From NCBI RefSeq assembly GCF_004354985.1, contig NZ_SMSK01000011.1:1-64000 (forward strand): DNA of 64,000 nucleotides. Direction: 5' to 3'. The position numbers and the translations under genes were made by a program. Shown piece by piece: positions 27,727-36,457 of the stretch (the stretch's first letter is position 1; each line of letters starts with the position of its first letter). The notes under the pieces were generated by a model. That model did no database searches, was not told the origin of the DNA, and saw only the letters and a program-made list of their open reading frames with translations. The stretch is from Segetibacter sp. 3557_3. Lineage in GTDB: Bacteria > Bacteroidota > Bacteroidia > Chitinophagales > Chitinophagaceae.

Positions 27727-28142
27727 GTGAAGTACAGCAAGCAGCCATTCGTTTCGTAAACTTTTTTGTTAAGGAAAGTCATATTATCCTTACAGAGCAG
27801 GGTGAGTTCAGCATCAAGGTAAACTTCACTCCTAAAGGCTATATTTTCAAAGCTCTTAATCAATTTCATTTAGAGTTAAATGTCGAAGTGATTGAAGAGG
27901 CTAATAAATTCAACATCCAGGTAAAAACCGTTTCAATATTTGATTACGACCAAGGGGCGGAAATTAAAGACTATACAAACAGCCTTTTTTTAGTAAATGC
28001 CCCGGCCATTGCATTCCCCTACATAAGAGCTTACGTTTCAAATCTTACGACCCAATCAGGTTTGTTTACGGTGACGTTACCGACTTTCAATTTAACATCT
28101 ATAGGAAACAACCTAAAGACCAGTATGCAGGTGATTGAATGA
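27723..28142 (+). CDS. SecB-like chaperone, CmdC-type candidate
   Basis: 139 residues from the ATG at 27723, which overlaps the upstream stop (ATGA); an earlier in-frame ATG at 27702 lies inside the antitoxin gene and is less likely. The SecB signature is clear toward the C-terminus: APAIAFPYIRAYVSNLTTQS then FTVTLPTFN, corresponding to FPY-R-x-I-x-x-L...LPP-x-N in SecB. A SecB-like gene in Bacteroidota beside a small antitoxin points to a dedicated chaperone that stabilises the antitoxin and releases the toxin when phage proteins titrate it. This is family knowledge applied by analogy. Confidence 0.75.
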   Translation: MSEVQQAAIRFVNFFVKESHIILTEQGEFSIKVNFTPKGYIFKALNQFHLELNVEVIEEANKFNIQVKTVSIFDYDQGAEIKDYTNSLFLVNAPAIAFPYIRAYVSNLTTQSGLFTVTLPTFNLTSIGNNLKTSMQVIE

Positions 28143-28276
28143 ATAAATTTGCTGGCTTCGGTTTTTTGCCTTCGCAATCTTTCGCCTTGAAAAAATTTGG
28201 AGAGTGGACCTTTGAACTTAAAAAATCTTCTCAAAGTGCATGTTTATGTAATGTAAGTGTAAACTCAAGAAATATC

Positions 28277-28420
28277 GTATGGAAATTGTATGCAAATGAA
28301 AAAGCACTTACTCCATTTCTGTTATAAGTGCTTGATGTTCAAGTGCGACCACTAGTAATTGAACCTGGGACTTCCTCGTCATGGGTCAGGTACGCTAACG
28401 ACCTCAGCTACCCAGCTGTG
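28277..28420 (-). pseudogene. Degenerate attachment site: tRNA(CAT)-like relic plus terminator-like hairpin
   Basis: Laid out exactly like the right end of the mobile element at 57905-58045: a direct repeat pair GTATGGAAATT-GTATGCAAAT (28277-28297), a hairpin AAGCACTTA / TAAGTGCTT (28302-28310 and 28325-28333), then a tRNA-like sequence on the minus strand (about 28345-28420) with a CAT anticodon position but mismatches in the anticodon and T stems. It is a non-functional tRNA copy left by an older integration; the defence genes lie directly to its left. Confidence 0.7.
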
Positions 28421-28776
28421 CTTCGTCTAACCCTATGTTCAATAAGATTTAAACGTTTCTATAGATTCCGAACAATTCCGAACCCTTTCATCTTCATTTG
28501 ACCGGTGAACGAAATGCAATGTCCGCCCGGGTGGCTTTTAGGACACGCTCAATAATGTGATACAGTACAAGCGAGCCCGCCCGGCTGAGCTGTTCGGACG
28601 GGCGTGGCAACCGGAGCTGATTAGCGTCCATCTGCCGGTCCCATAAGAAAACTACTTAACTAAACAACATTGATATAATGGAGCCGAAGGCACCCCCTAA
28701 ACTATGATTGTATTACCTTAAAAAGCAATATCTGGCCACATTTTTGTGCTTTTTACCATAAGAAAACTACCCCGCT
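28421..28776. other. Intergenic region with one GC-rich hairpin repeat
   Basis: No gene seen. Around 28577-28612 the sequence GCCCGCCCGGCTGAGC followed by TTCGGACGGGC is a reversed relative of the 8031-8130 repeat family. Confidence 0.45.
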
Positions 28777-29556
28777 ATGAACAGGCGTTTTCGTAAGAAA
28801 TTATCCGTAATCGCGAGTTCAGTTTTGCTGCTTCCCTTCGCTTTTGGTTATGCCAAGTCTTCTGTGAAGCATGGTAAAAGAAAAGCTTCAGTTTCGGTGT
28901 CGGCCCGGAAAAAAGCCCCTGGTGAAAAGACCACTACAGCCGACCTGGCCACTAAAGTAAAAGGGAACGTTTATGAAAGCCTCGGACTTGGCAAATTAGG
29001 GTTGTCCAAACAAGCCTTTGACTACGCCATCAAGGGTCACGACTATCTTGCTGCAAACGGCAAGCTGCAAAACGGAGACATCATTTCAATTGTTGACTTC
29101 AGCCTTCCTTCCTCTCAAAAAAGACTATTTATCCTTGATCTGAAAAACAACAAACTGTTGTTCCACACCTATGTGTCGCATGGTCGTGGTTCGGGAAAAC
29201 TAATGGCTACCGACTTTTCTAACGTGGCAGAAAGTTTCAAGAGCAGCCTGGGATTTTACGTTACGGGTGATACCTATATGGGGAAACATGGCCTGTCGAT
29301 GCGGCTACTGGGCCAGGACAAGGGCTTTAACGACAACGCTAACGACCGTGCCGTAGTAATGCATAGCGCCAGTTACGTGAGTGAAGCCGTAGTTAAGGCG
29401 CAAGGCTTTATCGGTCGCAGCCTTGGTTGCCCCGCGGTTCCCGAAGCGCTCAATAAGCCAATTATCGAAACAGTTAAAAACGGCAGTTGCCTGTTTCTTT
29501 ACAGCCCTGACAAGCAATACGCTGCTAATTCCGCTATCATCAATGCCCTGGCATAA
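28777..29556 (+). CDS. Murein L,D-transpeptidase catalytic domain family protein
   Basis: 259 residues with an N-terminal hydrophobic signal (about 8-26). The C-terminal half carries the catalytic pattern of this L,D-transpeptidase-like family: VVMHSASYVSE with His196 and GRSLGCPAVP with Cys218, the probable nucleophile. Such periplasmic enzymes cross-link or remodel peptidoglycan through a cysteine acyl-enzyme. Earlier conserved blocks are DFSLPSSQKRLFILDL and HGRGSG. It lies alone downstream of the tRNA relic and is probably part of the older chromosome or an older island. The basic linker at 28-50 may span the periplasm. Confidence 0.88.
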   Translation: MNRRFRKKLSVIASSVLLLPFAFGYAKSSVKHGKRKASVSVSARKKAPGEKTTTADLATKVKGNVYESLGLGKLGLSKQAFDYAIKGHDYLAANGKLQNGDIISIVDFSLPSSQKRLFILDLKNNKLLFHTYVSHGRGSGKLMATDFSNVAESFKSSLGFYVTGDTYMGKHGLSMRLLGQDKGFNDNANDRAVVMHSASYVSEAVVKAQGFIGRSLGCPAVPEALNKPIIETVKNGSCLFLYSPDKQYAANSAIINALA

Positions 29557-29949
29557 CGCCTGGAAGCTTTTCCGCATTCGGCAAGGGCACACGGATGGGA
29601 GGGCTTGGAAGGATGGTCACAGATTTCTTTTATTCATACCAGGAGCACACTTTCGAATATCTTCTGTTACATAGTATGCTGTAAGTTGCCCATGAATACA
29701 CAAGCATTATCAACAACAGCAATCCCTATCGTCAAATCGGTGTCGTCCGTGTTCCACTGCGCTCGTTGGGGCACAGTAGTGAGATACGGTACAAGGGAGT
29801 GACACAACCGGAGTTCCATAGTAGTTCCTATGATGGTTCTATAAAAAATAAGCCTTCGTTAAACAGCATTGGCTCGCCGGTGTTTATTACATGTAAATAA
29901 CCGTAAAAACCCTTCTGAAAAGTGAGCTTCAGCTGCTTCTTTGTTAGCA
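29557..29949. other. Intergenic region, no gene seen
   Basis: Short ORFs here run through antisense or repeat-like sequence. A stretch near 29795 (TACAAGGGAGTGACACAAC) is a weak relative of the repeats at 8273 and 60022. Confidence 0.4.
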
Positions 29950-32364
29950 TCAGTTCGTGCGCTGGATTTCCTCTTCTGAACCCAGTTTACGCTGCCGGGC
30001 ATTTTTCAATTGCTGGTTGCCGAAGGCATACGTCAGTTTGAACATGGCTACCCTTGAATCTAAACGGATCCAAACTGTATTGTAAAAATCCGGAGCTTCA
30101 ATCCTGAACCTGGTATAATTGGTGTGCAGCACATCCTGCACGCTTACACTGGCCTTCCATCTTGAACCGATGGATTTTTGTATTCCTGCATCTATTGAAC
30201 CCAGCCATGGGCTGTGCTGTAGCGCCCTGACTGCCGGTGTGTTCAGCCACCCCGTCAGCTCAGCTGTCCAGCCTTTGCCCAACAAAATAGCGTTTGCAGC
30301 ATTCAACCGTCCGGAGATTTGCTGAACAGAAAGCGGGGAGCTTTTATAAGTATATTGAAACTGGCTGTAATTGCCCATCAACGTACTTTGTATGGTCCAG
30401 CCTTTGCAAACTGCAACCGGGAAACTGATAACAAGACTATATGCCTGGGATTTGCCAATATTTTCGGGCATGCGCTCACTGAGTCTGGAATCAATGGGTT
30501 GAATAACAAAGAATACCAGGTCAGAAACATAACTGGCTGCAAGAGAAGTGAAGACCTTGTTTTTAAATCCATGTTTAAGTTCCACGGAATGTGTGTACTG
30601 CGGCTTCAGGAACGGATTGCCGGCAGTATACCTATAAGGGTCGAGGTACGAACGTGCCGGGTTGAGGTTCTGGTAATTCGGCCGGTCGATACGGTAGCTG
30701 TAGGAAAAGGTGACCGTATGACTTCTGGTTACAGCACGCGACAGGAAAACACTTGGAAATAGATTCAGGTATTTCCTGTCAACAACGTGTTTGAAGGTGA
30801 GCGAGTTGCCAACAGAATGGGTGTGTTCTGCCCTTAGTCCAAGCATCAAATTCGTCTTTACATCGAGTTTGCCGGAAAAGGTTGCGTATGCCGCATTTAC
30901 CCGTTCCGTGTAGAGGAAGTGATTGGATAAGCTGGTATCCTTTTGCAGGTGGCCACTCAGGCCACTGTGCAATGCAACATCGTTATCGGAGCGTACGGAG
31001 CTGCTCTTGAGCCCCGCTTCCATTTTCCAACTGGGATTGATGGATTGACTGAAATCCGTTCTGAAGGAAAGTATGTCAATAAATGTGGGCATGTAGGTGT
31101 ACAGACCGGTAAGCGGTTCAGCAGGGATGGAAGGTATTATGGTTTCCGTATTCAGCGCATTGTAATAATACCGCCTGAACCGTCCGGCATCAATGTCAGC
31201 TGACAGCTGCCCCTGTTTTTTCAGAAAAGTGTGTTGTATATTGAAGTTGCCTACATGGTTGGATGCCTGGCTTGATTGCCTTTTATCGGTAAGGGTCTGA
31301 AGATATACCGGCCCGGTTTCTTCTCTTCTGAAAAAGACATGTGCCGGACTTCTTTCCCCGATCTCATTCCATGATCCTGTCCAGACAAGGCCCATCGTAG
31401 TCGTTTTATTGACAAAGTAATCGAGGCCTGCTTTAGTATTCTGACTGCTGTTCTTAAAAATTATATAAGAGGAACTGTTGATAAAATTACGCTGTGCCCC
31501 ATCGGCCTGGGTACGCCTTACATCGAAGTCAGAGTAGTTGCCGCCCAGGTTTGCACTAAAATTTCCAAACAGGTTGATTTTTGAGGTCCGATGGTTGATT
31601 TGCAGGCTCGCCTGTTCACGATGGTAACGTCCTGATCCGGCAGAAACGGAAAGTAAACCGTTTGTACCCAGGTTATTGTTCTTTTTCAGCCGGATGTCAA
31701 TGATGCCTGCATTACCGGCAGCATCGTACCTGGCGGAAGGATTGGTGATCAGCTCGATCCTGTCGATGTTATCGCTCGACATGCTTTTCAGCATGGCAAC
31801 AACGTCAGCCATAGAAAGGTAGGTCTGCCTGCCATCAATCTGTACGATCACCCCTTCTTTACCCCGGAGGCTGATCTGGTCATTCTGCCGGTCTATGGTT
31901 ACACCTGGTGCTTTTTCCAGGATATCCAGCGCTGTACTCCCGCTGGCGATGATGCTGCCCGCCACATTGACCACCGTACGGTCTATCTTCTGTTCAAGAA
32001 AGGGGCGTTTAGCCGCAACGGTTACCTCGTTCAACTGTCCGGATTGAACCGAAAGGATTAAAACAGGCATGACAAGCTCACTCTTTTCTGCGTTGATCGT
32101 AAAAGGCAATGAATATCCCTGACTGTATCCTATCCTTGATGCCCTCAAAACATAGGTGCCTGGCCGAACATTGCTGATGGTATAGTTTCCCGATGTATCT
32201 GTTATGGTTCCCTTTACAAGGCTTGAATCTTTGGCTTTCAGGAGCAGCACATTAACGAGGGTCAGCATCTTTTTATCCGCTTCCTGCACGTTCCCGGTGA
32301 TGGTTTGAGCGTATCCACTGAGATTCAACAGTACTATAAAGAGGTAGAGCCTGGTGGTAATCAT
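29950..32364 (-). CDS. TonB-dependent receptor, outer membrane beta-barrel family
   Basis: 804 residues with a signal peptide (to about residue 19, GYAQ). A carboxypeptidase-regulatory-like domain follows (about 20-105: DTSGNYTISNVRPGTYVLRAS), then a plug domain (about 110-225: STALDILEKAPGV and NPSARYDAAGNAGIIDI), and a C-terminal barrel typical of the OMP_b-brl group (RIDRPNYQNLNPARSYLDPY). This group lacks a SusD partner in most cases and its substrates are usually unknown. No SusD gene is adjacent. It is transcribed away from the L,D-transpeptidase gene. No regulator, such as a sigma/anti-sigma pair, is nearby. Confidence 0.92.
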   Translation of the reverse strand: MITTRLYLFIVLLNLSGYAQTITGNVQEADKKMLTLVNVLLLKAKDSSLVKGTITDTSGNYTISNVRPGTYVLRASRIGYSQGYSLPFTINAEKSELVMPVLILSVQSGQLNEVTVAAKRPFLEQKIDRTVVNVAGSIIASGSTALDILEKAPGVTIDRQNDQISLRGKEGVIVQIDGRQTYLSMADVVAMLKSMSSDNIDRIELITNPSARYDAAGNAGIIDIRLKKNNNLGTNGLLSVSAGSGRYHREQASLQINHRTSKINLFGNFSANLGGNYSDFDVRRTQADGAQRNFINSSSYIIFKNSSQNTKAGLDYFVNKTTTMGLVWTGSWNEIGERSPAHVFFRREETGPVYLQTLTDKRQSSQASNHVGNFNIQHTFLKKQGQLSADIDAGRFRRYYYNALNTETIIPSIPAEPLTGLYTYMPTFIDILSFRTDFSQSINPSWKMEAGLKSSSVRSDNDVALHSGLSGHLQKDTSLSNHFLYTERVNAAYATFSGKLDVKTNLMLGLRAEHTHSVGNSLTFKHVVDRKYLNLFPSVFLSRAVTRSHTVTFSYSYRIDRPNYQNLNPARSYLDPYRYTAGNPFLKPQYTHSVELKHGFKNKVFTSLAASYVSDLVFFVIQPIDSRLSERMPENIGKSQAYSLVISFPVAVCKGWTIQSTLMGNYSQFQYTYKSSPLSVQQISGRLNAANAILLGKGWTAELTGWLNTPAVRALQHSPWLGSIDAGIQKSIGSRWKASVSVQDVLHTNYTRFRIEAPDFYNTVWIRLDSRVAMFKLTYAFGNQQLKNARQRKLGSEEEIQRTN

Positions 32365-33167
32365 TCCATGTGATTTTTACTCAACCGGAATAACTAATTT
32401 AATAAATGTTTTCAAATATGGCCGACCCGAAATCAGGAAAATTAAGGAAAGAAATCACGGAAACAGAAAGTTCGGGATTTTGCTATTTCAGTTTGCTAAT
32501 CTTCAATGATTTAAGTTTTGTAAAATGTTTGGGGTAGCTCTGTCTTCCCTAAATTGCGAGAGAGAAGTTTTTAGTTTTGCAATGTTGTTGCCCGTGTAAG
32601 TGAAATATGATTGGGAGATTTTTTAAAGGGTGTAGTTTTTTTGAAGTAGCCTTCTAAAAGGCTTTACCTCACGTGCATTCCGGCATTCCCATGCTTGTTG
32701 CCTTCCCATCACTTTGCAGCAGCACAAGCAATTATTTAAGTGGTGCATTGGTGTGCGGCATGCAGCCTGAGCAGCTTACCTGTTCTTTACAGTGTCCTCC
32801 TTTTTAGCCCTTAATTGGGCTTTTATTGTATTAGTGAATATGAGTTGGGTTCTATGGTACCCCACCTTCATGTTTAGTTGAAAATCTTCATTCGAAATTT
32901 TAATCCCAATCCTTTAATGAAAAAATGATGGGCCACAATGTTGCGGAATGGTTGTGGTCTTATAAAATATGTTAACCGGGTAATCTTCTGTTATTATCCG
33001 ATTAAATTAAACAAGGCCCTAAGTAGTTATTAAATACTCGAGCTGCTAAACGGTTAAGGAATTAGATTGTCTAGCCGAAGTTGTTTGAACAAGTCATAAA
33101 ATGAATCCTCGGTTTTTTGGAATACAAGAAAGCCGAGTTTTCTACTTTTAGACATGTCTGTCATAAC
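32365..33167. other. 800-bp intergenic region, no gene seen
   Basis: AT-rich sequence between two minus-strand genes. I find no ORF with support, no tRNA and no repeated family. Confidence 0.45.
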
Positions 33168-34121
33168 TTAAATTGGGCGACCTAAATCAAGGTCAGTGTG
33201 CCAGGCAGAAGCAAGCTGGTATAGGTTGGGTTCCACCAGATTATATTTATTCGCTATCTCTGTCCATTCAGATTCATACTTTGATAATTCTACCTCTAAA
33301 GGTTTAATTTCTCCCTCATAACCGATTGCTCTTAAACCAAAAAACGAGGCAAGCTTTAGCCATAAATCTTTCCATCTGAAATAATCGCCATTAACAATAT
33401 TGAAGGCTTCGTTATGAGCAGCTTCTGTGGTTGCTGCCCAGATGAGGTGTTTAGCAAGTACCCTTGCATCTGTTACATCAGAAAGTCCTTTCCATTGCGC
33501 TTCTGAACCCGGCCAGCGAAAAGGCAGGCCTTTCTCTTTGCAGATCGTTGCATAAACGGCAAGGGTTGTACCCATGTTCATGAGGTTACCAGTTGCTTTA
33601 CCAATAATGGTATGGGGACGATGTATAGACCAGGTGAAACCACCCCGTGCGGCAGCAGCGTATACTTCATCTTCCTGGGCGTAATAAAAGTTTTCGAGTT
33701 TGAGCCGGGGTTGCTCCTCGTTTAAAGGTGTTACAGGCAGAAAGCCGCTTTTAGCATAAGCATCAAAGGGGCCAAGGTAATGTTTAAGACCAGTTACAAG
33801 CGCTACATGTTGCAGCGATTTTTTTGGTGATAGAACTGTAAGCAGGTTACGAACCATGGCACTGTTTACCCTAATGTTTTCAGCTTCTGTCTCATTGCGC
33901 ATCCAACTGGTTATAAATACATGGGTAGGATTAATATCGGCAAGTGCATTTGTAAGGTTATCCACGTCGAGCAAATCAGCAGCTACGGGTTGTAGGTTTG
34001 CTATATCATTCTTTGGTCTGCGAGCCAGGCCATAGGTTGTCCACCCATTAGATATAAGTTCCTGGCTTAAGTTATTACCCACAATTCCACTTGCTCCAAC
34101 AACTAGGGCTATCTTGTTCAT
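33168..34121 (-). CDS. PRISE-type short-chain dehydrogenase/reductase
   Basis: 317 residues. The Rossmann start is VVGASGIVGNNL (7-18), with LARRP after the second strand as an NADP-type site. VTGLKHYLGPF and NFYYAQEDEVY match the two catalytic blocks of the progesterone 5-beta-reductase / iridoid synthase-like (PRISE) group, in which a lysine from the first and a tyrosine from the second replace the usual YxxxK. WSIHRPHTIIG is also typical. These enzymes reduce conjugated enones with NAD(P)H. The bacterial substrate is unknown. It is a single gene with no obvious operon. Confidence 0.85.
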   Translation of the reverse strand: MNKIALVVGASGIVGNNLSQELISNGWTTYGLARRPKNDIANLQPVAADLLDVDNLTNALADINPTHVFITSWMRNETEAENIRVNSAMVRNLLTVLSPKKSLQHVALVTGLKHYLGPFDAYAKSGFLPVTPLNEEQPRLKLENFYYAQEDEVYAAAARGGFTWSIHRPHTIIGKATGNLMNMGTTLAVYATICKEKGLPFRWPGSEAQWKGLSDVTDARVLAKHLIWAATTEAAHNEAFNIVNGDYFRWKDLWLKLASFFGLRAIGYEGEIKPLEVELSKYESEWTEIANKYNLVEPNLYQLASAWHTDLDLGRPI

Positions 34122-34319
34122 AAGTCTTTTGTTGAATTTAGTGCAATGTTCACGCCATCAACAATTTAATGTTGCTGAAATAAGTAAGATCGGTTATTAA
34201 CAAAAAGCCCGAACGCTTAGAAAGGGCAAACATGGAGAGAGAGTCTCTTTTGCGTATGCCGTCACAATAGCAAGATTATGAATACAGATTGCTTGGTTTA
34301 TAATTCTAATCGACCAGCT

Positions 34320-35264
34320 TTATCTTATTTTATCTAATTGAGCTTTTAGCAAACCAGTAAACTGATCTTTAAAGTCCTGACTTAAAAAACTTGACGTAAT
34401 CATATCCTTCCACTGCTCTTTTGTCCTAATCATTTTATTAAACATGTTTTGTTGTTGTTTGTCGCTAAGCTTTGAATTATTGAACGCAGTTATAAAGTCC
34501 GCCTTTTTTATTCTTTTTTTTTTGCCGTTCAAGGTCAAGGCCAGTTCTTCATCATCGGCGCGATTTACCAGTTTTGTCGCAACTAAATCGTAAGCCGGTG
34601 AAAATATCATTCCTACACCCGGATCATTTATTAATGAGAAATTTTTTAAATGCATGTCAGCATTACCTGTTATAAAAGAAAACAATACCACTTCAAAAAA
34701 ATTAATCAAATCTAATCCGGGCGTTGCGGAATATTTTTGAATCGCTTTTGCTATCTGTTCGTAACTCCCATTGTATTTATCTTCTGTAAGCCTTCCCGTT
34801 AATTGACACATGTCTTCCATGTGCAACTTGCCTTTCTTTGTCCGATCAATCCTCCTGGTTATATAGGCCAGGTTTCCTGAGCTTAAACGAATTAAGCTAT
34901 GTGGAACAACTTTGATCCTGGCAATGGCGGCCAGGTGCATAGTAAGGTCTTCTACTTCGGGCAACTCCGGGTAATTAAGGGTGGGCGGTTTCAAGATGTA
35001 GTTGCCCCACAACCCTACAAGAGTAAACCTGCCTACTGTATTAGGTCCGTTTGTCGTCGGAAGATTTAGAGAAATCTTGGGCTGAACTCCGGTGACAGTG
35101 GTACTTGCCTGTATTATTTTCTGCGCCAATTCCCCTAGTTGATCCTCGTCAAAAGGCAACTCTGGTTGCGAACCTGTTCCAAACATCTTTTTACTGCAAG
35201 CAGCATGAAAGTCTAACTCAATAGTAATTAATGGTTTATAGCAGTATAAGCAGCGGCGATTCAT
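34320..35264 (-). CDS. hipT: HipT-like serine/threonine kinase toxin (HipA C-terminal)
   Basis: 314 residues. It starts with a zinc-ribbon-like CLYCYKPL and HAACSKKMFG motif, then TVTGVQPKISLNL, the region equivalent to the Gly-rich/autophosphorylation loop of HipA. GNADMHLKNFSL gives the catalytic Asp and Asn, and SPAYDLVAT the metal-binding Asp. HipA-type kinases phosphorylate aminoacyl-tRNA synthetases and stop growth. The N-terminal subdomain of full HipA is missing and is encoded by the preceding gene, as in HipBST systems. It overlaps that gene by 4 bp. The target synthetase cannot be inferred from sequence. Confidence 0.88.
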   Translation of the reverse strand: MNRRCLYCYKPLITIELDFHAACSKKMFGTGSQPELPFDEDQLGELAQKIIQASTTVTGVQPKISLNLPTTNGPNTVGRFTLVGLWGNYILKPPTLNYPELPEVEDLTMHLAAIARIKVVPHSLIRLSSGNLAYITRRIDRTKKGKLHMEDMCQLTGRLTEDKYNGSYEQIAKAIQKYSATPGLDLINFFEVVLFSFITGNADMHLKNFSLINDPGVGMIFSPAYDLVATKLVNRADDEELALTLNGKKKRIKKADFITAFNNSKLSDKQQQNMFNKMIRTKEQWKDMITSSFLSQDFKDQFTGLLKAQLDKIR

Positions 35265-35587
35265 TGTTCTTCTATTACTCGATTAACGCTCACAGCACCT
35301 ATGCAGTCTTTGCAACAAGCCAGCAACAGGCCCATTCTGTCCCGGGGGTTTAGCTTCCAGTTTTTTTCGGCTATGTCCAATAACCAGCCTTCGGGTATTA
35401 AACCATCAAAAAAAGGAAATAATATGTTCGAGGTAAATTGGCGATCTTTTATTGGCAGGGTTAAGCTAACCGGCTCAGCGGCTTCTGATTGAAGATATTG
35501 CTCATCGTATTGAAAATGATAACCATACTCATCCTGAGTAAGCCAGCCTGCTGTTTTATCATGCATCTTTATTTCTGCCTTTCTCAT
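35261..35587 (-). CDS. hipS: HipS-like protein (detached HipA N-terminal subdomain)
   Basis: 108 residues corresponding to the HipA N-terminal subdomain 1: GWLTQDEYGYHFQYDEQYL, the SLTLP block, then FPFFDGLIPEGWLL and NPRDRMGLLLACCKDCIGAV. In HipBST systems this small protein, not HipB, neutralises the kinase. It overlaps hipB by 4 bp and hipT by 4 bp, so all three are translated together. The split is common in Bacteroidota and is not a frameshift, since both genes have well-placed ATGA overlaps. Confidence 0.85.
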   Translation of the reverse strand: MRKAEIKMHDKTAGWLTQDEYGYHFQYDEQYLQSEAAEPVSLTLPIKDRQFTSNILFPFFDGLIPEGWLLDIAEKNWKLNPRDRMGLLLACCKDCIGAVSVNRVIEEQ

Positions 35588-35793
35588 GCCTGCGGATTTT
35601 TATTTGACTCAATTGCGCCTACTTCGTAACCAAACAATTGTAACACCTGATTTACTTTATCCAATCTCAAGGTTTCTTTGCCTTGTTCTAGCTCACGGAT
35701 AAACCTTAACCCTACACCAGCCTTTTGTGCTAATTCGGGTTGCGTAAGTTTTACCTTACTTCTGCTTAGTTTTACAAATTGGCTCAATTTCAT
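35584..35793 (-). CDS. hipB: HipB-like XRE antitoxin/regulator
   Basis: 69 residues, nearly all an XRE HTH: LSRSKVKLTQPELAQKAGVG and FIRELEQGKETLRLDKVNQV, followed by LQLFGYEVG, the beta-strand used for dimerisation in HipB. It is the first gene of the three-gene operon. Two 18-bp inverted repeats just upstream (35797-35814 and 35837-35854) are the obvious operators, so the protein should repress its own operon. Confidence 0.88.
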   Translation of the reverse strand: MKLSQFVKLSRSKVKLTQPELAQKAGVGLRFIRELEQGKETLRLDKVNQVLQLFGYEVGAIESNKNPQA

Positions 35794-35796
35794 GTG

Positions 35797-35814
35797 TATA
35801 CCCGTTCAGGTGTA
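35797..35814. promoter_or_regulatory. HipB operator copy 1
   Basis: TATACCCGTTCAGGTGTA, an imperfect inverted repeat four bases upstream of the hipB start. It matches the second operator at 13 of 18 or more positions and is 40 bp away from it, centre to centre (about four helical turns). Confidence 0.7.
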
Positions 35815-35836
35815 AAATTAGTCAACTTTCTTTTAT

Positions 35837-35854
35837 TATACCTCATCAGGTATA
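35837..35854. promoter_or_regulatory. HipB operator copy 2
   Basis: TATACCT-CATC-AGGTATA, a perfect 7-bp inverted repeat with a 4-bp spacer, typical of a HipB-dimer site. Probably overlaps the operon promoter. Confidence 0.75.
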
Positions 35855-36182
35855 AAACCTCAGGGTAAACGTAACTTGTAACCGGAGGGGTACAATTTTC
35901 AATGCCGGCGATAATTTGATAAAAGTTCAACAATGAATTGCAGAAAAACTAATCAGGATTGGGTTGCCAAAAGTCTAAAACAGGTAGGAGAGTAGTTCTC
36001 TATTCAGAGAATGGACATTGGTGACTCACGTCTATTGGTATCAGAACCGGCAGTTTTCAACATTTGTCCGCAATAGCTGCAATTGATTAAAACGGGCAAA
36101 CCAACGCGAAAAGGAAAACGAACACGATTAAAACAGTCCCCTGTTCAGCGTCTATTAACGACAAAAACCTTTGAAAAAACAT

Positions 36183-36237
36183 GTATCAAATTAGTATCAA
36201 ACAAAAAGCAGCTATAAACTTTCATTTATAACTGCTT
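36183..36237. other. Integrase-arm-like repeat and hairpin left of the element
   Basis: GTATCAAATTAGTATCAAA (36183-36201) and an imperfect hairpin (AAGCAG...CTGCTT, 36206-36237) stand directly before the 45-bp att repeat. This has the same layout as 57905-57961 and 28277-28333 but a different repeat word. It looks like the right end of a different, older element that used the same tRNA gene. Confidence 0.6.
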
Positions 36238-36244
36238 GAGTTCA

Positions 36245-36289
36245 GTGGGCCCACTAGGATTTGAACCTAGGACCACCTGATTATGAGTC
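36245..36289. repeat. Attachment site, left copy (45-bp direct repeat)
   Basis: An exact 45-bp match to 57971-58015, the 3' part of the tRNA(CAT) gene, starting GTGGGCCCACTAGG. After position 36289 the identity to the tRNA is lost. It marks the left boundary of the integrated element. Confidence 0.93.
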
Positions 36290-36416
36290 GAGCTTATCAT
36301 GATAAACAACAATACAATAACACGAAGCAAATACTGTAGAGTGCAGTCCTGTTAAGGCTTTTGGCCAATTCACTTGTTTTTAATTCTTTGAGCTAATGGT
36401 TGTTTTGATTGAAAAT

Positions 36417-36436
36417 GTATGCAAATTGTATGCAAA
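36417..36436. promoter_or_regulatory. Integrase arm-type site, left end
   Basis: GTATGCAAATTGTATGCAAA, a direct repeat of GTATGCAAA, found identically at the right end (57905-57924). An inverted half, TTGCATAC, follows at 36447-36454 immediately before the integrase ATG, so the integrase may also regulate its own gene. Confidence 0.7.
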
Positions 36437-36457
36437 TAGAGTTATCTTGCATACACA

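Noticed and set aside
28139-28327. 62-codon ORF overlapping the SecB-like gene by ATGA
   Set aside because: The second half consists of the att-type direct repeats and the hairpin, so it is probably not a gene. It could be the stump of a gene cut by integration.
28345-28420. Functional tRNA gene
   Set aside because: Mismatches in the anticodon and T stems and a poor acceptor make it a relic; the intact gene is at 57972-58045.
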